Shown here one piece after another: positions 30,231 to 42,655 of a DNA stretch of 64,000 nt. The DNA comes from Flectonema sp. DT1601 (lineage: Eukaryota; Euglenozoa; Diplonemea; Diplonemida; Diplonemidae), in NCBI GenBank assembly GCA_964019425.1, contig OZ025851.1:310001-374000 (forward strand), in the 5' to 3' direction. Position 1 is the stretch's first letter. Every line of letters starts with the position of its first letter. A program made the position numbers and the translations under genes. Under the pieces are notes generated by a model. The model saw only the letters and a program-made list of their open reading frames with translations, was not told the DNA's origin and made no database searches.

Positions 30231-30818
30231 TCATTCATCATCAAACATCAGTCTTGTTCTACCGCAACGAGGGTGGGCGGACTTCTTCGACTGCGCATGG
30301 GGAGATTGTGTACCTTGCCTTGCCTGATGTTTTCGCTTTCCCGGTCTCCAACTGTGGTTTTTATTTATATCAGTAAATCCTCAGTTTTCAGTTTTCACAG
30401 ATGAGTCAGAAATGAACATACGTTTGCACACCACTCCAATCACCATATTGGACAACGCCCTCCTCTGGATGTGATGGATCACTAGAGTGCTGCGGGACAG
30501 TGGTACTTCCTAAATCTTCTCTCCTACTGCAGTGGCGCTGTTGGTTTTGTGTTTGTTCATTTATTGTCAGTTTAAAAATGACCCAGTCGAAATCTTGTGG
30601 GATATCTACTTTCGACGTTTTGTGAGTTTTTTTGTTTGTGTCACGAAACCGTGAACCGACTTAAACTGATTGAATTTAATGCATACCGGAGATGAGTTCA
30701 CCGCTGTGTCATCCAACACAGATATTTCATCACTTTCGTCACTACTTCCGAATGAACTCGTCCTCTGAACTTTTTGAAGCGTTCGCCTCGTGTTGGGTGG
30801 AACCTTCTTCGTTCCCAT
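30231..30818 (-). CDS. Hypothetical basic/acidic protein, three exons
   Basis: The first exon starts at the ATG at 30818 (reading MGTKKVPPNTRRTLQ, then acidic SSDESDEISVLDD) and ends at GTATGC near 30687. The third exon follows a clean intron (GTATGT to CACAG) and reads WRPGKRKHQARQ to RTRLMFDDE before TGA at 30231. The middle exon (about 30600-30421) carries DFDWVIFKLTINEQ and VQYGDWSGVQT. Its 3' splice site was not placed with certainty because the phases of the first junction do not agree. Two pyrimidine-rich AG sites lie just upstream of the ATG. No family is recognised. Confidence 0.6.
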
Positions 30819-31557
30819 GGCCCCCCCACACAACTGCAGAAGGGAGACCTGTAAAGAAGAAAAAAAAAAAATAGAACAACAAACAAAAACGACGAAAAAA
30901 TTGCAATAAAGTACACAAAGACACTGAGAAATGCATAAATTACTAAAACCCTTACATACAGAGAGGGGTTCGGGACGAGCTACAGCAGTGACCGGGGTGT
31001 AGGATAAAAAGGTTATTCACTTTACCTCACCAATCATGTACAGCACAACACAAACTAATTCTAAAACGCATCACAAAAGTTTTATCTGTGAAGGTGCCCC
31101 TAAAAGCACTCGTACAACTACAGTTCATGTTGTGCACAACATAAAAGAATGAAGTAACACGTAAATACGGGGTATGAGCTGCAACATATCAAAAGAAATA
31201 TCTTGCAAAGGAGAATGAAAAGGGTAATTGCACTGCAAGGCAGCTGGAGGTTAAGCTTTTTTTTTTTTTTTTTTTTTTTTTCTGTTGAAAGAAAACCGGG
31301 CGGAGGGGACGGGGAAAATATTCGCATCGAGAGATGAAATTTACAAACCAGCGAACAACCGAAAGAAAGAAAAAAAAAAAAAAAAAAAAAAAACCGAAAA
31401 AAACAACTCAACCACCCTTGAGGAAAACATTCTGCCTTTTTTTTCCCCAACCAATTCCGTCCACACCTTCATGCAAAAAAAAAAGAAAATAAAGAAAAAT
31501 AATACACTACCCTGAGGCTTTCTGATCAGTGGTGCCGAAAAAGAATCTAGTTGATGC
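30819..31557. other. Intergenic DNA, no gene seen
   Basis: T and A runs lie near 31260, 31370 and 31480. ORFs on both strands here are Phe/Lys runs from these tracts. Confidence 0.45.
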
Positions 31558-32146
31558 TCAGTGATATTCACCAGATACAGGATCTGCTTCTGAGTACTTC
31601 GAAAAATCCGAAAAACCGTTCCATTCCTGCACCAAGAAGAAGAAAAAAAAAAAGAAGAAAAAATTGTTTGAACATTCAACTAGGTCGGTTGTGGTAATTG
31701 CAACCAAAATGTGTGTTGTGGGAATTTAAGGGTCAATTGCGTACAATACTGAAAAACGCGATTAGCATTCATTCATATTACAGTTGGTTTTTTCTTTTAG
31801 TTAAAAAATTTTCTTTTTTTTTTTTTTTTTTTTTTTTTTTTGCCTCTTCACCCCCCCCCAAAACGAAACGCGGCTAATAAGTTGAGAACTACAACAAAAA
31901 AAAAAAAAAAAAAAAGAAAAAAAAAGAATAAATAACATGGAAGGGGAAAAACAGATCACCCAGTCAACAACAACTAACCTTGTCTTGAGAACAAGTTCGA
32001 GGGCCTTTCATGATTTGGGTATCAATGGGGTCTTCGTCGTAGCCTATTCCATACTTTAAGACGGTGTAGGTACAATCAAGGAGGAAAAAACACTACATCG
32101 TTTTAGTTCTCTTTCGTTTATTTTTCGTTCTCACTCTCCCCCTCAT
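31558..32146 (-). CDS. Possible small three-exon protein
   Basis: The proposed exons are 32146-32135 (MRGR), 32053-31979 (YGIGYDEDPIDTQIMKGPRT and on to QDK) and 31626-31558 (EWNGFSDFSKYSEADPV, then stop). The last two have strong splice sites (TTCTTGGTGCAG acceptor, AAG/GTTAG donor) and agree in phase 0. The first is tiny and less certain. A pyrimidine-rich AG lies 12 nt before the proposed ATG. The product would be about 53 residues, acidic and aromatic. No family is recognised. Confidence 0.4.
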
Positions 32147-32326
32147 TCCTACATCTAACTTTGGGAAGGGGTGAAAAAAAAAAAAAAAAAAAAAAAATGA
32201 AAAAGGGAAATCGTTCGGGGAGGAGTTATCGGTTAAAAGACAACCAGAAAAAAGAATATTGGTGGAAGAATAATGTAGAGAGTTCTTCATTATTACTATT
32301 AGGCAACATAATAGAATTAAAATAAT

Positions 32327-34870
32327 CTACTTCAAAGGCTTAATAGGGTATGATGCAATGTTCGACCATGGGACATTCTCAGCATCTTGCTTGTTGATCT
32401 GACAAGGAACACTGTTGGAAACATCGTTTCCGTCTTCGAAGTTCAATTCTGGGAAACCAACGTATTTGAATGCTTTTTCAAGGTTAAAGCTACTCTGGTT
32501 TAATAAGATTCTGGTGTTGACCGGGTTACTTGTCATCATTGCGAGTGTCGCATCAACTTCCTTTGCTGCTTCTCTCGCTTCTCTAGGGTATCCACGGAAA
32601 ACAACGTAGTATTTCTTTCCACCCTTCAATTGGATGTATCCATCGAAGTCGTCATCAGATTCGTATGCAACGGAAATAGTTGTTTGTCTGAACTTAGCGT
32701 TTGCTATGCTTTCATACTTATCTCCATTCATAGTCAGGACATCTAAACCAAGGAACGCTGTGAAGTTACGAGGGTCATTCTTCTCAAGTCCTCTTGTGTC
32801 TCTCTGAACACTCCAACACAATAAATCAGTGTCCTTATCAGGTGAGATTTCAATGACGTGACGTGGTTGATTGTTGGTGATTCCAGTCTGTAATGTTTGT
32901 TGTTTTTTTTTGTTTTGTTTTTGAAAAAGAATAGGTTCAGTTTTTTTGATGGAAAAAAAAAGTAACAAACCTTAATTCTGATGTCCCACCAACTAGGCTC
33001 AACAAAGCATGCACAGCATTGGGTGAATAGTCTCTTAAGATCCTGTGGGGTTTTTAGTGTTAAAAAGTTTGTACCGTTCGTGAAGAAAAAGGCAAAAAAA
33101 CTAAAACATAAGACAAACATCAACAGTCATCCACCAAGTTCCGTCAAGTTTCTCCCCAGCGTATTCAGTGACTTCACGGAGTTTCTTTGCATCTGGTGCG
33201 TCTGAAGACCTGTTTGTTTATGTGTAGTGTTGTTCTAATAATTAACATGCACGACCACTCTCCTTTACATACCAAATCGCGTCAGAGTCGCAGAAGTCAC
33301 CTGTCCATTCTTGACCTCCACCCCAAGGGTTTCTTACCTTGCAAAGTAGAACCTCATCACCACTGCTGCGTACCCACTTGTAGACTCCGATTAGAGTAAA
33401 GGCGTGAGCCATTGTCAAACCCATCTTTTTGTACAGTTCAGGACAGGCTTTAGTGTTAACAGGAGTAGAAATGCTCATAATGTGTTTACGAGTGTCGTGG
33501 TATTCTAAGTACTCAAATAGTTTCTTTGATGGTTGGTCCAAGTGAATCTTTCTACAAGGGTATCCAGTCAAATCAGGGATACCAACAGTAGAGAGACCCC
33601 ATTGAATGTGTTCGTATCCTCCGTGTATTTTTGCGTATCCCTTTTCAATTACTGAAACCCAAAGCTCATCAGGACTTTCTTTGTTTTTAGCGAAACAGAA
33701 TCCTGTCTGACCTGGTTTTGCGATAGGCTGACAAGGGAAGTATCCATCAACAATGACCCACTTGTACCATCCAGCAGTACAGAATTTAATGTGGTAAATA
33801 TCTCTCTCAGAGTACTGTTTAGCAGCAGAAATGTCTTTGAACATTGGACGGACAAGTTCATCAGGGAACTCAGCGCATGCGGCAATGGATGCCATGAGCC
33901 AGCAATCTCCAAGTGATCCTTGATCGATGTCACCCGCATCAATGACGTTCTCTCCAGAAACAGTAGTGAATAACTGAGGAGTCAGTCCTACATCTCTGTG
34001 ACGAACCCATGCCTTGTCTCCACACTGGTCTCCAACTGATGCATGAGTTGGAGGGAATGTGACATCAATAAAGTTAGCACCATCTCTTAAGCATGCCTCC
34101 GATACCTTCACATCAATACTGCAGTCATAATCATCATCAAGTAGCTTTTGAGGGCTGTCAGGGTTTGCACCAATAGCGCGGTATCTCTTTAACATCGAAG
34201 CCCAGTCACCTTCTCTTTCTGGCACCAACTTCTGGCACAATTCTTCAACCCAGGCCTTTCCGGAAAGGTTTTCAATTTGCTTTCTAATTTCGTAACCTCC
34301 CTTCCAAGAGTGAATACCTTCACCCTTTACAAGAGGACGAGTTTCACCAGGGTACAGAGTAATACAAAACCATCCATCCCTCTCAACAGGTGGGTCAAAA
34401 CCCGCTTGCTCAGAAGCTTCCGTGTCAATAATAAGTTTGTTGCCAGGGAACCTAAGCTGCATGGTGCACTTTAAATCGTCAGTAGCGTTGAAAAGTGCGA
34501 GTTTTGAATTGGTATCCTTGTGAATGATATAACAAATACCCTTTCCATCAGTGACATCAATCTCTTTGCAATCTTCGATTCTTGGAGTCCACTTTGGGTG
34601 GTAAGGTTGCTTTCGTACGACGTATGGAAGAGGGACAACAATTTTAGTCTGTTCCTTCTGTACAGTTGTGTCATATGTCGGGACAGTTATCTTCTTCTTC
34701 TTTGGGCTTGGCTGCGAACCAACCGGCGACGGCTGTGGTGTTGCCTGTACATTTCTATCTACCAAGTCTGAAGCCCTGTACTCTTTAGCAGGTGGAAGCT
34801 TTCTCTGCTTTGGCTTCTTCTGAACAGCTGGGTCAGCGACGGCAGCTTCTCTACTCTGATTACAACCCAT
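32327..34870 (-). CDS. Calpain-type cysteine protease of the kinetoplastid-like group (4 exons)
   Basis: The exons are 34870-33273, 33209-33125, 33042-32971 and 32887-32327, all phases agreeing, giving about 771 residues. Gly2-Cys3 (MGCNQSRE) is a likely myristoylation/palmitoylation signal for membrane attachment. Residues about 108-182 (ICYIIHKDTNSKLALFN, WFCITLYPGETRPLVKG) resemble the DUF1935 module of kinetoplastid calpain-like proteins. The protease core carries Cys323 (QGSLGDCWLMAS), His489 (MAHAFTLIG) and Asn514 (RNPWGG), so the triad is complete. The C-terminal exons encode a C2-like beta domain (FVEPSWWDIRIK to the end). It is probably a calcium-regulated processing protease at the cell cortex. 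A CATCACAG precedes the ATG by 9 nt. Confidence 0.93.
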
Positions 34871-35650
34871 CTTGTTGTGCTGTGATGATATAATGTTTTT
34901 TTCTGTTGTGCACAAAAAAAAAAAAAAAAAAAAAAAAAGGTGTCAAAAAATTATATAGTGAAGTGCCCCGTTCTTGCCTTTTGTATATGATTATGTCCTG
35001 TTTTTTAATAAATAAACATCTTTATTTAATCAATATTCTTAACTTTCAAAAATCGACAGGGGAAAAGGCAACACTCAACCAAAGTACCAAAGTCTTTTTT
35101 TTTTTTTTTTGAATTACGAAGAACGTGGTAGCAGTAAAGAGTAAAATAACAAGAACAAGGCAGGAAAAGTGAGCAAATATCCAATAGCCTCTAAAGTGTA
35201 CACGTATAACAGGTTGCTTACGGTGGTTAAATGTCAAGCCGAACCTCAGCGTAGGACATTATTAAATATAAAAGTAGAAAAGACGGGAACAGGAAAAATA
35301 AAAAAAACACATGCCGTAACCATCTTGTACTATTTTTTTTTTTCTTGTTTTTTATCGCAGATTTACATTGCAAAAAAACTCAAAAAAAAACATACAAGAA
35401 ACAAACTGACTGCTCCTTGTAAAAACGACACCTTTTTTTTAGAGTATTCTCAAAAATAGTTACCTATTCATTTTTTCTTCCCCTTCCCTTTTTTTTTTCC
35501 CACCTTTTTTAAGGTTCATCCTCCCTTACTGAACTGCTCAGAAAATTGGCGGGGGAAAAAAAAAAAGGGTGGGAACTAGTATTCTGCCTGAAATTCCAAG
35601 TAGTGTGTTTTTTACAAGAACAGAGAGAGAGAAACGATGAAACAAAGCAC
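34871..35650. other. Intergenic DNA, no firm gene
   Basis: A runs (34913, 34925) and T runs (35095, 35335) dominate. A 23-nt segment near 35227-35249 has a consensus donor (GTAAGC) and an AG and could be an isolated minus-strand exon. Confidence 0.4.
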
Positions 35651-36183
35651 TCAAATTAAGACGGCAAAAATAAGGGGAAAATTCGCGCTTGGAACACCTA
35701 CAATGCAAGTAGGGCGGTGGTAATAAGAAAAATGAGGGGAGTGAAAAAAAGTGGGGGGGGGGAAAATAGGGAAGCAAAACAATTCTTTTTTTTTAATAAT
35801 TAACATTCCACCGTCATAGAATATAGCGAGTGATGGAAAGGGCAAATCATTAGCACTGTTTTATTTTTTTTTTTTTCTTTCTTTTTTTTTTTTAACAGAA
35901 CACTTACATCGCATGGCAATCTCTCGCACAGGTTTTTCACAGATGAAAAGCCAAACCAACGAGGAGCACTGTCCTGTTGTCAACAATACACTCGAAGTAG
36001 TGCCACTGCACTCGGTAATGAACCTAGACTCACTGAGAAGTTTCTGAAATAAGAATTAGGTGAGGTTCCCTCACTCATCATTCATGAAACACCCGTATCA
36101 GGAAAGAACACGAGGAAAATACAAGTTGTAGAATCTGACACAGATGATCATGTTTGCTACCAATAGCTCATTGTCATGTCAAA

Positions 36184-36216
<33 letters not shown>

Positions 36217-36703
36217 ACATTTTTCTTCCGTGATGGATATTTTTCGTGAACGCACAACAGCAACCGAAGAAAGAAAAGAAGAAAAAAAAACAGCACAGGC
36301 AAGCACATTGAGCTCCTGAGCACTCTATGAAAATACAACTACGCGACAGTGATGCAGCCATTGCAGGCGATGATTTTTCACTGCAGCTCGTCTAAGCAGG
36401 CAAAGATCAAAAAGCACCTTTTCAGCTGTCTCAAACACGAGGAAAGAAGCAGACCTGTGTGTGGATGTGGGACTAAACACCCACGAAGAATAATAATAAA
36501 AAATTAAAAAAAAAAAAAAGTCAAAAAAGAATTACAGCCCTCTTCTCACACGAGAGATTCTTATACTCTTGTAGTTTAAGAAAATCTTACTTTGAGGCGT
36601 GAAGCTGAGTGAAGACTCAGAAAAGGCAGATCTGTGCATTCCACTGATGGACATGACACAGCTGTTTGAAAGGTTAAGAGAATCTACTGTCCAACATGAG
36701 TAC
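35651..36703 (-). CDS. Small four-exon gene, hypothetical
   Basis: The exons are 36703-36591, 36425-36382, 36043-35908 and 35697-35651, with GT-AG sites and matching phases. The third is fully open for 45 codons and has near-perfect sites (TTCTTATTTCAG acceptor, GTAAGT donor). It reads KLLSESRFITECSGTTSS and ends EKPVREIAMR. An in-frame ATG at 36654 would give about 96 residues. Upstream exons are also possible because the first exon is open at its 5' end. The product has scattered Cys and hydrophobic stretches. No family is recognised. Confidence 0.45.
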
Positions 36704-37665
36704 CTAAAAATGGCACACATGCTTAGTTTAACATCGTAAATACCAGTAGCCTGAGTACGTTAAATCGCGAATGGAAATTAATAATTGAGAACGGGGAATG
36801 GGGGATTGAGGGGGTTCACTGTAATTTCAATTATTGTAGAGAGTTCACGTGGCATAACCACGGCCTTTGGCGATACAGGTCCTTGACAGGCTACTGTCAA
36901 ATACTGTGATGCACTATTACCTTATTAAAATGTCAATTTATTCTGCTTAGTTTAGAAAAGAAGTTTTGTAAAACAGACATTGAACCTCACGATTAATTTA
37001 TTTAATTTTTTATGATTTTACGGCAATAAAAGAAATCATTGCGGGTTAAACGGTTGTCGTCGTTTGGTTTTTTTTTTTTCTTTTTTTTTTTTCTTCTCGT
37101 CCTCACCTCCTGAGTGACGAAACCGATTAATTTACCAAAAAAAAAAAAAAAAAAAAAACTCGAATCCGCTACTGTAACGCTGAATAAGAGAAGAATGAAC
37201 GATTGAGATAAAGCGAAAGAAAAGACAGAGAGGGCATAGAGGAAGGCACTCAAACACATGCACTTGCCTCTTGTAAGCTTCCTCCTTATTTTATTTTTTT
37301 TTTTTTTTTTGTTTAAATAACATGCCTTGAGCAACATATTATAATACAAAAAAAAAAAAAAAAAAAAAAGACAATGTGAAAAACAATAATCACGTAGCGT
37401 AAAAGAAGAAGTGCGTTTTTCCTTGGTACAGTGCCGTTGCTTGTCCTTCCCGTCCTTTGCAAAAATATTTAACAAATATCTCTCAGGAAAGGTCGACGAT
37501 CAAAGGGGCACATAAGAACGACTATTTTTTTAGACACCATTGAGAAAGGAAGGGGGGAAAAAAAAAAAAGAGACAAGTCCAGTATAAGATAACAAGGAAC
37601 AAAAAAAAAAAACAAAAAAAAAAACATACGCTACCAACTCAAGGCACTTAATTTGATAACGTTCT

Positions 37666-37696
<31 letters not shown>

Positions 37697-38288
37697 CGCT
37701 TTCTCTTTTCGCGTGAAAGAACTAAGAATATTAATATTTTAAAAAAAAAAACATTATTTTGCTCAAAAAGAGTACACTGAGAAACAGTTATTGATCTACA
37801 AGTGACTTTTGACAAGCTGAATTCGAATAAAAAATTCGAGGGGAAAACAAAAAGCTGTACGGCCTTTTTTTCTCCTTCTTCGTTTCATGTTTCCCCCTTT
37901 TCCTTGAAGTTAGGGAACAAAAAAAGAAGGTAACAAAGAAAACAGGTCAAAGTTTACTTGTTGCAACTCCCTTCTAATTTGTGTGCAATTTTTTTTTGTT
38001 TTTGTTTTTGTTTAGTTCAATCCCGGTTCAATCCCAATCAAATCCAAATATCCCCCATTCCTGGGAAGAAGTTCTATTTTTTTAGTTACTTTGGTGTGGA
38101 ATAGTTGTCCTAGGAAAACATATAACGAAGGAAAGAAAATCATACGCTGTTGTTGTTTTTTTTTTTTTTTTTTTTTTCCATTTTCATTATTTTAATTTAT
38201 TTTCGCAATCCGCCACCGAATTAAAGGGAGGCTATTAAGCTGAAGGTTTCATACGTTACAATAAAAATCGAAGCAAAAAATAGACTGA
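36704..38288. other. Homopolymer-rich DNA with possible micro-exons
   Basis: T and A runs lie near 37065, 37140, 37300, 37355, 37675 and 38160. Minus-strand splice-like signals surround very short segments near 37107 (3 nt, CACTCAG then GTGAGG) and 37170 (7 nt). A 157-codon ORF at 37002-37475 crosses several of these runs and is not accepted as coding. Confidence 0.4.
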
Positions 38289-38725
38289 TTATGCAACACA
38301 TCCACCACACTTAAGACTGTGATGAAAAACTACTTTTCTACGAAAATTGCGTAAGAAAAAAAAAAGAAGAAAAAAAGATTTTAAAAACATCGTCGATATT
38401 AAAAATATTTACTTTAAAAGAGAAAAACCGCACTCACTTGGGGGGTGATTTGAAACCGTTAAAAGGATCAGAGGAAGTAACTTGGTACTGTAATTAAGTA
38501 GAAAAGCAACTTGAAAAACCGGCTAAAAATAAATTGAAGGCTCGGCCAAATCGAGGGGTCGCTATGTAAAAAAAAGACCAACAGTTGGTATCGATGAAAA
38601 ATCCCATACATGCTGTCGAATATAGGGATTCGGAGAGAGAGACAAAAAAAAAAAAATATACTACTTAAAAGGAAGCCGCACGTATTGGGGAGGGGGGAGC
38701 GGAATGGCAATTAAGACAATAAAAA

Positions 38726-38756
<31 letters not shown>

Positions 38757-38850
38757 CCCCTTCTAATCCAAATTTATATATTTCATACTATTTGGACACA
38801 TCAGCTTCGGTACTCGGTGATCAAATTAACACCAAACAGTAATCCATCCC
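38289..38850 (-). CDS. Small three-exon gene, hypothetical
   Basis: The exons are 38850-38833 (reading GMDYCL), 38487-38438 (YQVTSSDPFNGFKSPP) and 38316-38289 (NLKCGGCVA, then stop). Splice sites are good (TTAATTACAG acceptor, GTGAGT donor, TTCATCACAG acceptor) and all phases agree. The AG of the first exon lies 3 nt before its ATG, so this may be a complete 30-residue peptide or the end of a longer gene. The first intron (345 nt) contains repeat family A, which ends just before the acceptor. No family is recognised. Confidence 0.45.
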
Positions 38851-39948
38851 CTTGCACAAGACAGCAGCGTAAAATAGGCATTGAGGATGCAAAAAAAAAA
38901 AAGGGAAAAGGAAAGGAAAAGGGTAAAGTGCACCGCTACCACCCTGATCAATTTGCGAGAACAATCATTTTCTCATTGAGTTGAGGGATCTGCAGTGCAA
39001 CATCACATCAAATTTAAATAACAAAAACCATAAAAAAAGGATAGGTATGGGAAAAACAATTGGGATGGCGAGCATTTATAACACATTATATATAAAAATA
39101 AAAAAAACGAACGTCAACTAATTTTGGAAAGAACAACATAAAAAGTAAGCAAAAAAAAAAAAAACACCAATACAAATAATGACAGTTAGCATGTGTTTTT
39201 TTTTTTTTTTTTTTTTTTTTTAATTGTTGGCAGCAGCTCTGCGCACTCCGCGAGACTAACGGTTGCCGGGAATTGTATACCGTTGAAATAATAACACGGT
39301 CAGGTTGGAGGAAAGAAATTGGAAGTGGACAACGAAAATAAGAACCAACAAACACTCTTTGTAAATTTTCTATTCACGTTGCTTGCATCGAATAAACGAC
39401 TACAACACATGCCTGATAATCTTAAGTGACTACTGGAAATCGTTCATTTTTTTTCTTTATTTGAAAATTTCAACTATCAAAAAAAAAAAATAAAGAAAAA
39501 TTAAATTTTGCAAAGACGTTGGTAACTTATAATTTAAAGCGAATTAGCAGCAAAGGATCAATAAAACGAATATCCGAAGAGTAAGAATCGAAAACAGGGG
39601 AGGTAATTAAAGAGTTTCACCATCGGTGTACAACTTTTTGTCGCACTTCAACGACGAATATATCTGTCCAATGATATTCACTCTTGGACCGAGTGGGTTT
39701 TTTCTTTTTCCACATCTACTTTTCGAAAAATTACCGACTTTGGAAAGACCTGCCTTTTCGTTTTCATTTTTACATCTGCTACTTGATCGAAATAAAGTAC
39801 ACACCGCCCGGGGAGCGAAGATCCCCTCAGCAGCATGCCAAGAGCATAATACTGTTTTTTTTTTTTTTTTTTTTCTTCTTTTAATCCCTAGATATTACTA
39901 TTTTTTTTTTTTTTTTTCCCTTGTGTTCTTCAGTCAGGAAGGAGAATG

Positions 39949-39979
<31 letters not shown>

Positions 39980-41213
39980 GACGAGTTCGTTCCACACGTA
40001 TTTCATACATTAGAATTAAGAATTAATTATGGTGCCTAGTGGGTGGTACAAGCAAGCTGTGGGAATGGAATGGAAATGCTCACTTATTCCCGACAAGCTG
40101 TGTGCGTAAGCGTACAAAAAGTAACACAATCTCAGGGTTAAAAACAAACCCTTATGTTCGCTACTTATTCCTCTTTCGTTGTCTATTAGACCCCGGCGAG
40201 GGTAAAAGGTTGACAAAAGAAAAATAAAATAAAAAAAAAAAAAAAAAACATATTTTCTATGCAAGCACAGACGCATCTGTTTCTTTTTCTGTTCTTGGTT
40301 TTTCTCTTCTCTACCTTTGTAAAAACGTTCGCTTTTGTGCAATCTTGCATTGATTTTTTTTGCAAACGTCGGGAAAGAAAAGATGAAACATCTGCAGTGG
40401 GAAATGCAACGGCTCTGAAACCGAATGCTTACGCCAATGTTTAATAAGGTCAAAAAAAAAAAATTTTTTTTTTTCATAAATATTTAAGACGCTACCAACA
40501 CAGACACAATAAATGTGAAAGCATCGATGCTAATAGTCATTGAGAAAAAATAAAGGCTGTGGACTACTTAAAATAATCAAACATAGAAGCTCATAAAGAA
40601 AGACTAGAAGAAGACATGTCGTAAAAAGACACGCAAACAACTCACAGAAAGGGGTGTAACAATAGGTTCAGTTTTTCACATGTCAAAAAAAAACCAGAAA
40701 ACTTATTGTAAAGATAAATAATATGCAGGACTAAAACTAAAAGAGGATAATGGGTGCCGTAAGAACACAAATAAAAAAGGTAAACAAAACAAAGCCGCAA
40801 CAAAAATTTTTTTTCTTTTTTTTTTTTCGTTTCATGTTCCCAACTTTTAGAAAGATGGACTGCGACTGCGAAGGGCGGTCGGTCTACTACATGCAATCAG
40901 CGTGAATCTGAACATGCATACCCGCCTGACTCGTATTCGAACCGGACTTGAATCCGAATCATTCGTTGTGAAGGATTCGGACTATGGATATTCTTGAAGG
41001 ACACTTTTTATTTTTTAAATAATAAGAAAGAAAAAAAAAAAAGAAAATCGGAAAAGGGAAACGAAAGTACGTGAAAATAAGATTTCGCTTTTTAAAAGCT
41101 GAACAGATACGAATTAGCTAAAGCCAGCGAGCTCAACCAGAAAAAAAAAAAGAAGAAAAAAAAAAAACGAATTCTCTCACTCACACACACCTTCTTCCTG
41201 AATATAACAAGGC

Positions 41214-41250
<37 letters not shown>

Positions 41251-41309
41251 CACTCATTTTTTTATTAAAAAAAAATCAGTGAAAAAAAAAAAAAAAAATT
41301 GTTGTTAAC
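38851..41309. other. Homopolymer-rich DNA with coding-like islands
   Basis: Islands of balanced composition at about 39235-39360, 39620-39850 and 40020-40200 carry short open frames on the minus strand but no joined gene. A 14-nt segment at about 40084-40097 has an AG and GTGAG at its ends. A segment ending near 40645 with GTGAGT also looks like an exon (reading FFLTCEKLNLLLHPF). The inverted repeat TCCGAATC...GATTCGGA lies near 40962 and 40983. Confidence 0.35.
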
Positions 41310-41412
41310 AGGTGACTCCCTTCCATAGCAAAAGAAAAAGCCACCGCCGTAGGGCATACCAGGCGCCAATAACGTGTAAAGAACATGGCTGATACTCGCA
41401 CTTGGCGTTACA
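41310..41412 (-). CDS. Two candidate exons of an unresolved gene
   Basis: The exon at 41412-41360 is preceded by CTCTAAATCTGCATGTAG and followed by GTATGC. One frame reads CNAKCEYQPCSLHVIGA. The 10-nt segment 41319-41310, after CTTTTGCTATGGAAG and before GTTAAC, continues the frame as WESP. Another frame of the first exon is also open. The rest of the gene was not found. The intron between the two would be only 40 nt. Confidence 0.3.
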
Positions 41413-41572
41413 CTACATGCAGATTTAGAGAAAAGAAAACAATAAAACATAATAATAATAATAATTGATCAGGTCAGTAAACTACGCTAAGCACAGATTA
41501 CGCCGCGGGACCAGGGAGAAAGCAATTTATGGGAGGGGGGTGAAAAAATAAATAAAAGGAATTTTTTGCTGG

Positions 41573-41720
41573 TCAATAAATTCGTTGGAATATTTGATTG
41601 AAACCAACAACCTGACCTCCACTAAGAGCAAGTTTGTTTAGATGATGACACCTGACAAGAATACACCAATCAGAATCGTGAAAATCCGCAAAGGCGACTT
41701 GCAAAAAAACATCATTTCTT

Positions 41721-41751
<31 letters not shown>

Positions 41752-41785
41752 CAGGTTTATGTAGACCAACCCGATAGGACCCCAT
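41573..41785 (-). CDS. Possible 70-residue protein
   Basis: The ORF starts at the ATG at 41785 (MGSYRVGLHKPE), passes a Lys run encoded by a long A tract, then reads NDVFLQVAFADFHDSDW and on to GFNQIFQRIY. An AG (AAATTTGTAG) lies 5 nt before the ATG. The part after the Lys run is clearly non-repetitive. An intron could span the tract, since GTGTCA after CTTGTCAG is a possible donor. No family is recognised. Confidence 0.4.
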
Positions 41786-42655
41786 AGCCACTACAAATTT
41801 AACTTCGAAACTGACCGTAGTCGATAGAAACGTTTATTTCCTTAAAGCACACACCAAAAGTTCACTTTTACCTTATATACTTTTTTTTTTATGTTTAATG
41901 CGGCTGAGTGAATCTAAATGCTACTATCCTAGTGCCTGTAAAGAAACCAACCAATTCTTCAGCTTTCGAAAAAAAAATAGGTTTGGGGGGTGAAAAAAAA
42001 AAAAAAAGAAAAAAAGAAAGAAAGAAATTGTTTGCTTACAGTACATATCATACCGTTGAACGGAAAAAGAAGGAAGGGGTAAATTGATTTCTTTTTTTTT
42101 TTTTTTGAAAGTGGGGTGAAAAAAGAGTTGTATTTATCACTGGTTCCACGTAAAAAGTGATAATTTTTCTTTTTAACTAGACACCGAATAGTACTTATGA
42201 GGGTACAGCATCTGAGTTCTTTTTTTTTTTTTTTTTTTTTTAAATCTGATCTACCGATTTACGGGAACCACAAGAAAAAACACATTAGATTAGGTTGGAG
42301 CGGTCATACTTTCCATGCGATCATCATCTTTCCCACGCGGCCCGCAACACTATTTTCCGACTTTTTTTGCTTGGCCTTGCAAACTATTCCAAACCGAAGA
42401 TGGTTACGCCTTTAGTTTGCCCCAAAACCTTAGAATACTACAGCGTTAACGGATTTACAGTACTGTAGAGGAAATTTCAATCCCAGTGAAGGGGCGTATT
42501 TGGAACCTCACTGGAAAAAGAAATAAAAAGCCTTCCGAGGTTGACCCTTCTTTTTCTCCTGAGAGGCGTACATTTATTTTATAACCAAAAAGGAGCAAAG
42601 AAAATATCACTTCTACGTGGAGATGCAGTAGTATATTGCTACCGCTACTTTTTTT

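Noticed and set aside
32098-32146. 17-residue basic ORF resembling ribosomal protein eL41
   Set aside because: The residue pattern does not match eL41. The first codons fit better as the short first exon of the gene at 31558-32146.
37002-37475. 157-codon minus-strand ORF
   Set aside because: Much of it is Phe and Lys from several T and A runs. It also contains splice-like signals, and there is no domain.
40016-40477. 153-codon minus-strand ORF and overlapping plus-strand ORFs
   Set aside because: Open on both strands, run-rich, with no consistent coding signal or start context.
40920-41000. tRNA-like sequence with TTCGAA and nearby inverted repeat
   Set aside because: The T-arm stem does not pair and no acceptor or anticodon arms could be folded.
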